NCBI GenBank assembly: GCA_963712485.1
Contig: CAVQID010000019.1
Span: 372,001 to 436,000 of the forward strand
Direction of reading: 5' to 3'
Length of the DNA stretch: 64,000 nt
From: JALORV01 sp963712485
Lineage (GTDB): Bacteria > Pseudomonadota > Gammaproteobacteria > Burkholderiales > Burkholderiaceae_F
In this document: piece after piece, positions 8,006 to 16,592 of the stretch
Layout: every line of letters begins with the position of its first letter
Numbering within the stretch: the first letter of the stretch is position 1
Notes under the pieces: generated by a model
Seen by the model: only the letters and a program-made list of their open reading frames with translations
The model's database searches: none
What the model was told of the DNA's origin: nothing
Made by a program: the position numbers and the translations under genes

Positions 8006-10099
8006 TCAAAGCGGACTGGGGCGTGGCCTGAAGCCTCGGATCGCGCGGCGCAGGGCGCGTATGTCGGTGCGAGTCGCGCTTGCCGACGCCGGTCCATAGC
8101 GCAGGCGTTCGTAGCGCGAAAGCAGCCGGCGTGCGGTCTTCACGTCGTCTTCGACCAGTGCGCGCTTGCTGCGCGCGTAGAGCTCACGCGGTCCGCACGA
8201 GGCCGAGGCGGCCACGCCGGCCTTTTCCAGCCGATCGCGCAGCAGTTCGAATGCGGCACCGAGGGGATCTTGCACGGTGCGCGGCCGCATCGACACCGCC
8301 GCGAGCCAGGCCAGCAGCAGTCCCATGACCAGCGCAAGCACGAGCGCGACATTTTGCAGTGTGGGCATCAGTCCCAGGCGTTCGACCAGCGCGCGCTGTT
8401 GCTCCTCCGAGTAAGAAATCACCCACTGATTCCAGCTGTTCTGGATCGCCTCCCAGTTGTACCGCAACGCCTGCAGCCATGAACCCTGGCCGCGAAGTCC
8501 CTCGAGCGCGCGCCCGGACTGCCGGGCGATCTCGGCAGCGCCGCGCTCGATGCGGATCGGCGCAACGGTTGCGGTGGGATCAACCCGTACCCAGCCGCGC
8601 CCCAGCAGCCAGACTTCGCTCCACGCGTGCGCGTCCGATTGCCGCACGGTCATGAAGCCATCGACGGGATTCATTTCTCCGCCCTGGTATCCGGTGACGA
8701 CGCGTGCAGGCACGCCAAGAGCGCGCATCACGACCACGAAGGCCGCGGCGTAGTGCTCGCAGAAACCGAGCCGTGTGTCGAACAGGAAGTCATCGACGGA
8801 ATTCCGACCCAGCGCCGGCGGCGACAGCGTGTAGCTGTAGCCGCCGCGGCGAAAGTGATCCAGCACCGCGTTCACGAGCTGCGCGTCTAGCGGCTTCGCC
8901 GTCTGCACCGACGCGCGTTCGCGCAACTCGTCCGCAAACCGCAGCGTGCGGGGGTTGTAACCGTCCGGAAGTTCGAGCCAGTCCCGTAGATCCGGCGCGC
9001 TGTCGTGTGCGTCGAGGCGATACTCGGTTGAAGAACGCATGTCGTAGCGAAGCCGTTCGAGAACCAGTCCGCTCATCAGCAGTTGCATCTCGGGTGTCAG
9101 ACGCGCCTGGAAGCCGGGCAGCGCGGGAAGCGCCACCGGCGCCTCGAGCGCGAACAGCCAGTCACGCTTATGCGGTTCAAGCGTAATCTCGTAACTGATC
9201 GCCGATCGCGGGTCGGCCTGGACTCTGAGCGTTGGCACATCGGCCGACCTTCGAACGCGCGAGGTCCAGACCCGGCCATTAAAGTTCCCGAAAACCGGCC
9301 CACGCCAGTAGAGTTTGCCGTTGTCGGGTGCGGCGGTGTCAAAGCGCACGCGAAAAACGACGTCGTCCGAATCCAGCAGCCTGCTGATCGAGCCCGGTGC
9401 CATCGACTCCGAAAGGCCGGTCTTGCCCTGGCGTGATTCCCCGGGCATGCCCCACAGCGGCCCGGAAAGCCGTGGAAACAGGAAAAACAGCGCCGCCGCC
9501 AGCGGAATCGCCTTGACGAGAGTGAGGCCGACAAGCCGCAGCTTGCGCGTGGCGGGCAGGTCGACCTCGTCGAGGTTGACACTGACCAGTACGAAGAAGA
9601 GGGCCACGACGGCGGCGACGGTCACAGCCGCCACCTGCAATTCCTGGCCGTACAAAAACTGCGTCAGCAAGATGAAGAACGCCAGGAAGATGACGATGAA
9701 GATGTCGCGGCGCGCGCGCATTTCGAGCAGTTTCAGCGCCATCAGCAGCAGCAGGAAAGTCACGCCTGCATCCTGACCGGCAAGCGTTCGATGCTGTATA
9801 TAGACCGCGCCACCGGCCGCGAGCAGCAGCGGCAACATGATGAATCGACCCGGCAGCGGCCGCTGCACGAGCGTCAGCCAGACGCGCCAGACCAGCAGCA
9901 GCAATACGACCGACGTGGCCCACCACGGTAGGTGATCGAAGTGGGGAAAGACGACCAGCGCGACGGCAACCAGCAGGACCAGCGTGTCGCGACGCTCCCG
10001 TGCCGCGCTCGAAGTCTGCGGGCCGAAGAGCCTCGTTGCGTCGCTCGCCCAGCGTGCCAGGCGCCGGGCGGGACGAGCATCGATGCTCGCCGAATCCAT
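8006..10099 (-). CDS. tgpA: TgpA-like membrane transglutaminase (DUF3488, transglutaminase-like, DUF4129)
   Basis: Integral membrane protein of about 697 residues. The N-terminal third is a bundle of hydrophobic helices (DUF3488), for example TLVLLVAVALVVFPHF and FIVIFLAFFILLTQF. The periplasmic part is a transglutaminase-like domain with the catalytic Cys in LGFCEHYAAAFV (about residue 447), the His in DAHAWSEVW (about 491) and an Asp in WVRVDPTA. One more helix (LVLALVMGLLLAWLAAVSM) and a short cytoplasmic tail follow. The start is taken as ATG 10099, one base after the DUF58 stop (TGACATG). The family sits with MoxR and DUF58 in many proteobacteria and TgpA is essential in Pseudomonas aeruginosa. 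The substrate is unknown. Confidence 0.92.
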   Translation of the reverse strand: MDSASIDARPARRLARWASDATRLFGPQTSSAARERRDTLVLLVAVALVVFPHFDHLPWWATSVVLLLLVWRVWLTLVQRPLPGRFIMLPLLLAAGGAVYIQHRTLAGQDAGVTFLLLLMALKLLEMRARRDIFIVIFLAFFILLTQFLYGQELQVAAVTVAAVVALFFVLVSVNLDEVDLPATRKLRLVGLTLVKAIPLAAALFFLFPRLSGPLWGMPGESRQGKTGLSESMAPGSISRLLDSDDVVFRVRFDTAAPDNGKLYWRGPVFGNFNGRVWTSRVRRSADVPTLRVQADPRSAISYEITLEPHKRDWLFALEAPVALPALPGFQARLTPEMQLLMSGLVLERLRYDMRSSTEYRLDAHDSAPDLRDWLELPDGYNPRTLRFADELRERASVQTAKPLDAQLVNAVLDHFRRGGYSYTLSPPALGRNSVDDFLFDTRLGFCEHYAAAFVVVMRALGVPARVVTGYQGGEMNPVDGFMTVRQSDAHAWSEVWLLGRGWVRVDPTATVAPIRIERGAAEIARQSGRALEGLRGQGSWLQALRYNWEAIQNSWNQWVISYSEEQQRALVERLGLMPTLQNVALVLALVMGLLLAWLAAVSMRPRTVQDPLGAAFELLRDRLEKAGVAASASCGPRELYARSKRALVEDDVKTARRLLSRYERLRYGPASASATRTDIRALRRAIRGFRPRPSPL

Positions 10100-10100
10100 G

Positions 10101-11114
10101 TCAGGCCTTGCAGAGCGCAAGTGCGCTCAGGCAATGCTCGCGGTGGTGAGGGCCGCTGCCGGCAAAAACCATGGAGCCCGGCAGCCGGAGGCCGTAGCGC
10201 ATATGGGCCGCGTCAGCGTCCAGCACCCAGCGCGTCAGGCGCGACAGCTTGCTCTCCAGGTCAAGGTGTTGCGGCAGGTGCTCGAAGTCGAGCAGCAACT
10301 CGCCACCTCCCTGCGCTTCGAACTGCTTGACCGAGAGTTCGTCGCTGCGTGCAGCGAGCCGCCACGCGATCATCTTCTGGGGATCACCCGGCGTATAGGG
10401 CCGGACGCCGGCAAAATCGTCTCCGGAGGCGGCGAGTCCGACGCCATCGCCCCCTCCGACTCCCGCTGCGGGCAGCGGCGGGGCATTGAGTTCGGGCGTG
10501 GGGTACACCAATCCCGTGAGCGCAGGTGTCAGGTAGGCCCACGCGCGCCACAAGCCGAACGGATAACGCGTTTCGATGACGATGCGCGGCGCGGGCAGCC
10601 GTCCGCGTACCGGAGCCGGCAGCGGCACACCGACGCTGCGGTCGCCGCGCGCGGGCACCGCGTAGGAGACCGACGGCATGCGCTCGGCACGCCTGCGGAA
10701 GATCGAAAACCAGTGTGCAGATGCGGTCGGTTCGATGAATGAAAAGCGCAGCGCGAACCGATCGACCGTTGTCGGGTTCGCGGCGGTCAATTCGAAGACG
10801 GCGACATCTCCGGCAAAGACGGGCTCGACCCTGACACCTCGAAGCACGATCTGCGCGAGATTCGCATGGGTCGTGTGCATGCCGACGATCGCCATGCTGG
10901 TGACGAGGAAGGTGAGTACGTAGCCCAGTTGCAGGCTGTAATTGATCGACCCGATCAGCAGCACCAGCATTGCTGCGCCGAAGAGAAGACCCGGATTCGT
11001 CGGCAGGATGTAGACGCGGCGTCGATCGAGCAACACCGCGCCGGTTTCCGGTCCGCGACGCCCCGCGATCCACTGACCGACGCGAATCGTGAACGGATGG
11101 ACGGTCACGCTCAT
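10101..11114 (-). CDS. DUF58 domain-containing protein
   Basis: 337 residues. Two adjacent transmembrane helices lie near the N-terminus (about residues 39-55 and 60-82: LLFGAAMLVLLIG and LGYVLTFLVTSMAIVGM). A beta-rich segment follows, then the DUF58 signature DFAGVRPYTPGDPQKMIAWR with KQFEAQGGGE after it, which resembles the start of a von Willebrand A-like fold. It is the second gene of the moxR operon: 27 bases after moxR and one base before the tgpA start. DUF58 proteins usually act with MoxR ATPases, presumably as partner or substrate. That role is inferred from context. Confidence 0.9.
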   Translation of the reverse strand: MSVTVHPFTIRVGQWIAGRRGPETGAVLLDRRRVYILPTNPGLLFGAAMLVLLIGSINYSLQLGYVLTFLVTSMAIVGMHTTHANLAQIVLRGVRVEPVFAGDVAVFELTAANPTTVDRFALRFSFIEPTASAHWFSIFRRRAERMPSVSYAVPARGDRSVGVPLPAPVRGRLPAPRIVIETRYPFGLWRAWAYLTPALTGLVYPTPELNAPPLPAAGVGGGDGVGLAASGDDFAGVRPYTPGDPQKMIAWRLAARSDELSVKQFEAQGGGELLLDFEHLPQHLDLESKLSRLTRWVLDADAAHMRYGLRLPGSMVFAGSGPHHREHCLSALALCKA

Positions 11115-11141
11115 CGCACGCTGCTTCCTTGAACCGCCAGA

Positions 11142-12065
11142 TTAAGGCACCGGAACCGCGCCGATCAGCTGGCTGACGAGCTCCCTGCCATGCAGCGCAC
11201 GGCCACTGTCCCGGCTGACCGCATGCAGCCGATGGCCGGCGACAGCCGGCATCACGTTCTGCACGTCCTCGGGGATCACGTGATTGCGGCCATCCAGCCA
11301 GGCCCAGGCGCGGGACGCGGCCAGAAGCGCCAGGCCTCCCCGCGGCGAAAGCCCCTCGGCGTACTTGCCCGATGCGCGCGTATGACCCATCAGTGCCTGG
11401 ATATAGTCGAGTAGCGCGGCGGAGACAAAGACCCGCTTGACTTCAGCCTGTGCAGCGACGAGATCACTGGGTCGAGCGACCGCGGGCAGCGACTTGAGCA
11501 TGTCGCGGCGGGATTCTCCGGCCAACAGTGCACGCTCCGCGGCGCGGTCTGGGTAGCCGAGACTGATGCACATCAGGAACCGGTCGAGTTGCGATTCCGG
11601 CAGCGGAAAGGTGCCGACCTGGGACAACGGGTTCTGCGTTGCTATCACGAAGAAAGGCGTAGGCAGCGGACGCGACAGGCCGTCCGTGGAAACCTGGCTT
11701 TCCTCCATTGCCTCCAGCATTGCGCTCTGGGTCTTCGGACTCGCACGGTTGATCTCGTCCGCGAGCAGCACCTCGGTGAAGATCGGGCCCGGATGAAACA
11801 CGAATTGCCCGCTGGCGCGGTCGTAAACGGATACGCCGATAACATCGGACGGCAGCAGGTCCGCGGTGAACTGGATGCGGCGGAACGGCAGCCCGAGAGA
11901 CAGCGCAATGGCATGGGCGAGAGTGGTCTTGCCGACCCCCGGCGCGTCCTCGATCAGCAGATGGCCGCCGGCCAGCAGGCAGGTGAGGCTCTGGCGTATC
12001 TGCAGGCTCTTGCCGACGATCACACTGCCGATCTGAGTGGCGGTCGCGCGGAATTTCTCTAACAT
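11142..12065 (-). CDS. moxR: MoxR-family AAA+ ATPase
   Basis: AAA+ chaperone-like ATPase of 307 residues. Walker A is APGVGKTTLA (residues 41-50). Walker B is VLLADEINRASPKTQ, with the MoxR-typical MLEAMEESQVS after it. Sensor 1 is in FVIATQNPLSQVGTFPLPESQLDRF. The C-terminal lid has GLSPRGGLALLAASRAWAWL. It is first in the minus-strand operon with DUF58, tgpA and mltB, so it probably assists maturation of envelope proteins. A histone-deacetylase-like gene is divergent, 56 bases away. Confidence 0.94.
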   Translation of the reverse strand: MLEKFRATATQIGSVIVGKSLQIRQSLTCLLAGGHLLIEDAPGVGKTTLAHAIALSLGLPFRRIQFTADLLPSDVIGVSVYDRASGQFVFHPGPIFTEVLLADEINRASPKTQSAMLEAMEESQVSTDGLSRPLPTPFFVIATQNPLSQVGTFPLPESQLDRFLMCISLGYPDRAAERALLAGESRRDMLKSLPAVARPSDLVAAQAEVKRVFVSAALLDYIQALMGHTRASGKYAEGLSPRGGLALLAASRAWAWLDGRNHVIPEDVQNVMPAVAGHRLHAVSRDSGRALHGRELVSQLIGAVPVP

Positions 12066-12121
12066 GGGGTCAAATATCCGGGTCGCGCTACGCGGTCCTC
12101 GAAAGCCGGCTGGAAGGAGAC

Positions 12122-13048
12122 ATGCTTCACACAGGGTTCTTCACGCACCGTGCCTGTAGCGCGCACGAGATGGGTTCGTGGCATCCGGAAAGCCCGGAAC
12201 GGCTCGCAGCCATACACGATCACCTGATTTCGACGGGCATCGCGCCGCATCTGGAACACTTCGACGCACCGCTCGCGTCGGAAGAAGCGCTGGCGCGCGC
12301 CCATGACGCCGCATACATTGATAGGTTGAAATCCAGCGTACCACAGCAAGGCTACTGGCCTGTCGATCCCGACACGTCGATGAATCCGCACACCTGGGAC
12401 GCGGCGCTTCGCTCCGCAGGCGCCGTGCTCGAAGCGGCGGATCGCGTCATCGGCCGGGAACTTGCCAACGCGTTCTGCGCCGTGCGCCCCCCCGGACATC
12501 ACGCCCGCAAGGCTGCGTCCATGGGGTTTTGCTTCTTCAACAACGTCGCGATCGGCGCCCGCCATGCGCTTTCGACGCATGGCCTGGAGCGTGTGGCAGT
12601 GGTCGATTTCGATGTGCATCACGGTAACGGTACGGAAGAGATCCTGGCAGGCGATGACCGTGTGCTGATGGTCAGTTTTTTCCAGCATCCGTTTTACCCG
12701 TACACCGGCACCGAGCACGTGGCGAAAAACATGGTGAATGTGCCGCTTCCGGCGGGAACCAAGGGCGACGTCGTGCGTCAGGTGGTCGACGAGGTCTGGA
12801 TGCCGCGCCTGCGCGAATTCCGGCCGCAGATGCTGTTCATCTCGGCGGGTTTCGATGCGCACCGGGAAGACGACCTCGGCCAGATGGGGCTCGTCGAAGC
12901 AGACTACGCGTACATCACGCAGCGGCTGATGGATGTCGGTGAGGAATTCGCCGAGGGACGGATCGTCAGTTCACTGGAAGGCGGATACAACCTGAGTGCG
13001 CTGGCTCGCAGTGTCGCGGCACACCTGAAGACGCTGGCGCAGCTATAG
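12122..13048 (+). CDS. Histone deacetylase family protein
   Basis: Zinc-dependent deacetylase of the arginase/deacetylase fold, 308 residues. Active-site elements are RPPGHHA (His126, His127), VDFDVHHGNGTEEI (zinc ligands Asp164 and His166) and FISAGFDAHRED (third ligand Asp245). The catalytic-loop equivalent EGGYNL is near the C-terminus. Bacterial members act on acetylpolyamines, acetoin-linked targets or acetylated proteins, and the substrate cannot be told from sequence. The gene is preceded by AAGGAGA and is divergent from moxR. Confidence 0.93.
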   Translation: MLHTGFFTHRACSAHEMGSWHPESPERLAAIHDHLISTGIAPHLEHFDAPLASEEALARAHDAAYIDRLKSSVPQQGYWPVDPDTSMNPHTWDAALRSAGAVLEAADRVIGRELANAFCAVRPPGHHARKAASMGFCFFNNVAIGARHALSTHGLERVAVVDFDVHHGNGTEEILAGDDRVLMVSFFQHPFYPYTGTEHVAKNMVNVPLPAGTKGDVVRQVVDEVWMPRLREFRPQMLFISAGFDAHREDDLGQMGLVEADYAYITQRLMDVGEEFAEGRIVSSLEGGYNLSALARSVAAHLKTLAQL

Positions 13049-13149
13049 AAGCGCTGCTCGTGCAGGCGGCTGCTGGGAGGCTGCGGGTGCACTCGCAGCG
13101 GAGAGATTGGAAGACAGGGCTTCGAGCGGCCCAGCGCGCGTGCACAAGA

Positions 13150-13169
13150 AGCTCGGCTTGCGCCGAGCT
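13150..13169 (+). promoter_or_regulatory. Inverted repeat just upstream of the acyl-CoA synthetase start
   Basis: AGCTCGGC and GCCGAGCT form a perfect 8-bp stem with a TTGC tetraloop that ends 8 bases before the ATG at 13178. There is no T-run, so it is not a standard terminator. In the mRNA it would sit beside the ribosome binding site and could influence translation initiation. A function is speculative. Confidence 0.45.
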
Positions 13170-13177
13170 GAGCAAGG

Positions 13178-14833
13178 ATGCCAAACACCATCTACGACGT
13201 CGGGCTGGACCGCAACCCCGCAAACTTCGCTGCACTGTCGCCACTTGGCTTCGTCGAGCGCAGCGCGACGGTGTTCCCGGATCTGACCGCGGTCGTGCAT
13301 GGCAGTGGCGCCACGCTGATTCGTCGGACCTGGCGCGAGGTTTATGCGCGGTCACGTCAACTGGCCGATGCACTGTCGCGCATCGGCATCGGCCGGGGCG
13401 ACACGGTGGCCGTGATGCTGCCGAACACGCCGCAGATGGTCGAGGCGCACTACGGCATTCCAATGGCTGGCGCGGTGTTGAATGCGCTGAACACGCGGCT
13501 GGATCCGGCGTCGATCGCGTTCATGCTGGAGCACGGCGAAGCGAAGGTCATCATCGTCGACCGCGAGTTTGCTTCGACGGTCCGCGCGGCAGTCGAGCTT
13601 CTGCAACGGCCGCTGTCAGTGATCGATGTCGATGATCCGGTGTACGACGGTCCGGGCACGCCGGTGGGCGAACTGGCGTACGAAGCCTTCCTGGCGACGG
13701 GATTGCCGGATCATGCGTGGCTGCAACCGGCGGCCGAATGGGACGCGATCGCGCTCAACTACACGTCGGGCACGACGGGAAATCCCAAGGGCGTCGTCTA
13801 TTCGCATCGTGGCGCCTATACAAACGCCGTTTCGAACGTGCTGGTCTGGGCGATGCCACATCACCCGGTGTACCTGTGGACGCTGCCGATGTTCCACTGC
13901 AACGGCTGGTGTTTTCCGTGGACGATCGCGGCGATGGCCGGAACGCATGTGTGCCTGCGGCGCGTCGAGGCCGCGGCCGTGTTCGACGCGATCCGTGCGC
14001 ATCGCGTCACGCACTACTGCGGCGCGCCTATCGTGCATTCGATGCTGATCAACGCGCCGGAGGAGCTGAGGCGCGGCATCGGACACCGTGTCAGCGCGAT
14101 GGTCGCTGCGGCCAGTCCACCGGCGGCGATGATCGAAGGCATGGAGAAAATCGGCTTCGACCTGACCCATGTGTACGGTCTGACCGAGGTCTACGGACCC
14201 GCGACCGTATGCGCCAGGCAACCGGGCTGGGCAACGCTGGATGTTGGCGAGCGCGCCGCGCTGATCGGCCGGCAGGGCGTGCGCTATACGCTGGAAGAGG
14301 GCGTCGCAGTGCTCGACCCCGTGAGCCTGCAGCCGGTGCCCTGGGACGGCGAGACGATGGGCGAGGTGATGTTCCGCGGCAACATCACGATGAAGGGTTA
14401 CCTGAAGAACGAAAAGGCGACCCACGAAGCTTTCAGCGGCGGCTGGTTTCACTCGGGCGATCTGGCGGTGGCTTATCCGGACGGCTATCTGCGCATCAAG
14501 GACCGCAGCAAGGACATCATCATTTCCGGCGGCGAGAACATTTCATCGATCGAAGTCGAGGATGCGTTGTTCCGCCACCCCGCGGTCATGGCGGCGGCGG
14601 TCGTGGCGCAGCCGGACCCGAAGTGGGGCGAGGTGCCGTGCGCCTTCGTCGAACTCAAGGACGGTGTCACACTGACGACCGACGATTTGCTCGAGCACTG
14701 CCGCCAGTACCTGCCGGGGTTCAAAATGCCGAAGCGCGTGATCTTCGGTCCGCTGCCGAAGACTTCGACCGGCAAGATCCAGAAGTTCACGCTCAGGCAG
14801 CAGGCGAAATCCGCCACGGCCATCGATGTTTAG
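13178..14833 (+). CDS. Acyl-CoA synthetase (AMP-forming, medium/long-chain type)
   Basis: ANL-superfamily ligase of 551 residues that activates a carboxylic acid to its CoA thioester through an acyl-AMP. The ATP-binding loop is YTSGTTGNPKGV (residues 195-206). The adenine site is HVYGLTEVYGPA, the hinge motif GWFHSGDLAVAYPDGYLRIKDR, and the catalytic C-terminal lysine lies in LPKTSTGKIQKF. It resembles the family often annotated as dicarboxylate or DMSP-type acyl-CoA ligases, so chain-length preference is uncertain. The start at 13178 is forced, since a stop lies in frame 9 bases upstream. An enoyl-CoA hydratase gene follows after 18 bases, pointing to a shared catabolic operon. Confidence 0.93.
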   Translation: MPNTIYDVGLDRNPANFAALSPLGFVERSATVFPDLTAVVHGSGATLIRRTWREVYARSRQLADALSRIGIGRGDTVAVMLPNTPQMVEAHYGIPMAGAVLNALNTRLDPASIAFMLEHGEAKVIIVDREFASTVRAAVELLQRPLSVIDVDDPVYDGPGTPVGELAYEAFLATGLPDHAWLQPAAEWDAIALNYTSGTTGNPKGVVYSHRGAYTNAVSNVLVWAMPHHPVYLWTLPMFHCNGWCFPWTIAAMAGTHVCLRRVEAAAVFDAIRAHRVTHYCGAPIVHSMLINAPEELRRGIGHRVSAMVAAASPPAAMIEGMEKIGFDLTHVYGLTEVYGPATVCARQPGWATLDVGERAALIGRQGVRYTLEEGVAVLDPVSLQPVPWDGETMGEVMFRGNITMKGYLKNEKATHEAFSGGWFHSGDLAVAYPDGYLRIKDRSKDIIISGGENISSIEVEDALFRHPAVMAAAVVAQPDPKWGEVPCAFVELKDGVTLTTDDLLEHCRQYLPGFKMPKRVIFGPLPKTSTGKIQKFTLRQQAKSATAIDV

Positions 14834-14851
14834 CCATTCAAGGAGACGACC

Positions 14852-15655
14852 ATGAATGCCCCGGAAGCCCGCGCGATCGCGGAGCCGTATGTGCAGAACG
14901 ATCGCGATGAACGCGGCGTGGTGACGCTGACGCTCAACCGCCCGCAGCAGTTCAACGCGCTGTCCGAGGAGATGCTCACTGCGCTGCAGTCCGAGCTCGA
15001 TGCGGTCGCACGCGACACTGACGCGCGCGTCGTCATCATCGCCGGCAAGGGCAAGGCGTTCTGTCCGGGGCACGACCTGAAGCAGATGAAAGCGAGCCCT
15101 TCGGTCGACTATTACCGGCAACTGTTTGCGCAGTGCGCGAAGCTGATGATGACGATCCAGCGCATGCCACAACCGGTCATCGCGCGGGTCCACGGAATTG
15201 CCACGGCGGCGGGCTGCCAGCTGGTTGCGATGTGTGATCTCGCCGTCGCGTCATCGGACGCACGCTTCGCGGTGAGCGGCATCAACGTGGGACTGTTCTG
15301 TTCCACGCCGGGGGTGGCGCTGTCGCGCAACGTCGGCCGCAAGGAGGCGTTCGAAATGCTGGTTACCGGCGACTTCATCGACGCAGCGACGGCGCAGGCA
15401 CGCGGCCTCGTCAACCGCGTGGTGCCGGCCGATCAGCTCGATGCCGAGGTTGCACGCCTGGCAGCTGCCATCGTCGCCAAGCCGCCGGTGGCGATTGCGA
15501 TGGGCAAGGAGCTTTTCTATCGTCAGATCGAAACCGGCATCGAGGCCGCGTATCAGATGGCCGGCCAGACGATGGCCTGCAACATGATCGACGAGGCCGC
15601 ACAGGAAGGCGTCCAGGCATTCATGGAAAAGCGCAAGCCCGCCTGGGCGCGCTGA
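14852..15655 (+). CDS. Enoyl-CoA hydratase/isomerase family protein
   Basis: Crotonase-fold protein of 267 residues. The first oxyanion-hole element is in KAFCPGHDLKQMK. The second is in IARVHGIATAAGCQLVAMCDLAVAS. The usual catalytic Glu positions are less clear: residues after ARFAVSGINVGLFCSTPGVALSRNVG look like the enoyl-CoA hydratase domain-containing 3 type. The exact reaction on the CoA thioester (hydration, isomerisation or other) cannot be fixed. It has a good AAGGAGA ribosome binding site and is probably co-transcribed with the acyl-CoA synthetase. Confidence 0.9.
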   Translation: MNAPEARAIAEPYVQNDRDERGVVTLTLNRPQQFNALSEEMLTALQSELDAVARDTDARVVIIAGKGKAFCPGHDLKQMKASPSVDYYRQLFAQCAKLMMTIQRMPQPVIARVHGIATAAGCQLVAMCDLAVASSDARFAVSGINVGLFCSTPGVALSRNVGRKEAFEMLVTGDFIDAATAQARGLVNRVVPADQLDAEVARLAAAIVAKPPVAIAMGKELFYRQIETGIEAAYQMAGQTMACNMIDEAAQEGVQAFMEKRKPAWAR

Positions 15656-15662
15656 GCTTCCG

Positions 15663-16430
15663 CTATGGAGTCACCCGCTCCTGCGGCTCTGCCGCCGGCG
15701 GAGTGTTGACCGCGCGGCGGAAGAAATTGAGCAACGGCGCTTCGCTGGGTGCGTCACTGGTGGGTTCAGCCGGCGGCGCAGCCGTATCCACGGTGGGCGT
15801 TCCGATGCCTTTGTTTGCCACCTTGCTCGCCGGTCGCACCGGGGTTGCTGCAGCGGGCGCGGCGGCGCTCGCACGCGATTCAGCGGCGGCCGCGGTACGC
15901 GGTTCAGTGGGCAGCGGCAGCGCCAGCGTGTATAGCGTTAGCGCAATCCAGCCGGCGACGATCAGCAGTGGGAGACCCCGCGTCGAAGCCTGGGCCAGCA
16001 GCGCGGTGACGGTGCCCTGTCGGGCAAAGGCAGGGGGTCGCGCGGCGACACGTTCGAGCGCATCTTCGACCCGCTGCCGCTGCATTTTGAGCGGACCCAC
16101 CCGGTCGCGTGCCGCCCGCAGTCCGAGGTAAGTGCAGACCAACGCGATGCCGGCGAATGCGCCGATTCCGGTCAGCAGCCAACGCTTGCCGGGAAGCGGG
16201 GTGTTCCACCCCCCGACGAGAACAACGACGTAGGCGAACAGCAGGAGCGCCTGCGCCACGATGGTCCACGACAGGTGCTGGCCGAGCGCGGCCGCAGAGC
16301 CCTGTATCGCGAGGTTCAGCCGATCGAGCTCGCGTTCCAGGGCGAGACGATTGTCATCTCGTGCCTGCGCGACCTCGGCCGCCTCGCGAATCGCGTCGGC
16401 GCTGCCGTCAACGGTTGAAAGGGCACGCAT
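15663..16430 (-). CDS. Hypothetical membrane protein
   Basis: No family recognised. It is about 255 residues from the ATG at 16430, which has GGAG six bases upstream. Residues about 15-45 are charged and probably coiled coil (QARDDNRLALERELDRLN). Two hydrophobic helices follow (TIVAQALLLFAYVVVLVGGW and LLTGIGAFAGIALVCTYLGL), then a charged linker (PLKMQRQRVEDALERVAARP) and a third helix (LPLLIVAGWIALTLYTLALPL). The C-terminal 80 residues are low-complexity and rich in Ala, Pro and Thr. It is convergent with the enoyl-CoA hydratase gene. A role cannot be assigned. Confidence 0.75.
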   Translation of the reverse strand: MRALSTVDGSADAIREAAEVAQARDDNRLALERELDRLNLAIQGSAAALGQHLSWTIVAQALLLFAYVVVLVGGWNTPLPGKRWLLTGIGAFAGIALVCTYLGLRAARDRVGPLKMQRQRVEDALERVAARPPAFARQGTVTALLAQASTRGLPLLIVAGWIALTLYTLALPLPTEPRTAAAAESRASAAAPAAATPVRPASKVANKGIGTPTVDTAAPPAEPTSDAPSEAPLLNFFRRAVNTPPAAEPQERVTP

Positions 16431-16592
16431 CGAATTCTCCACGCCAGGGTGTCAATGGAGTTTCGACAGCGCCCGGATCATCAGGGATCGCCCGTCCGGA
16501 GGAGGGCGCGTCACTCTGAAGAGCGATGGTGGGGACTTGCGTATGCGGCAAAGGTACGCACGCCGTCGCGGCGGAACGCGACGGACGGCGGG

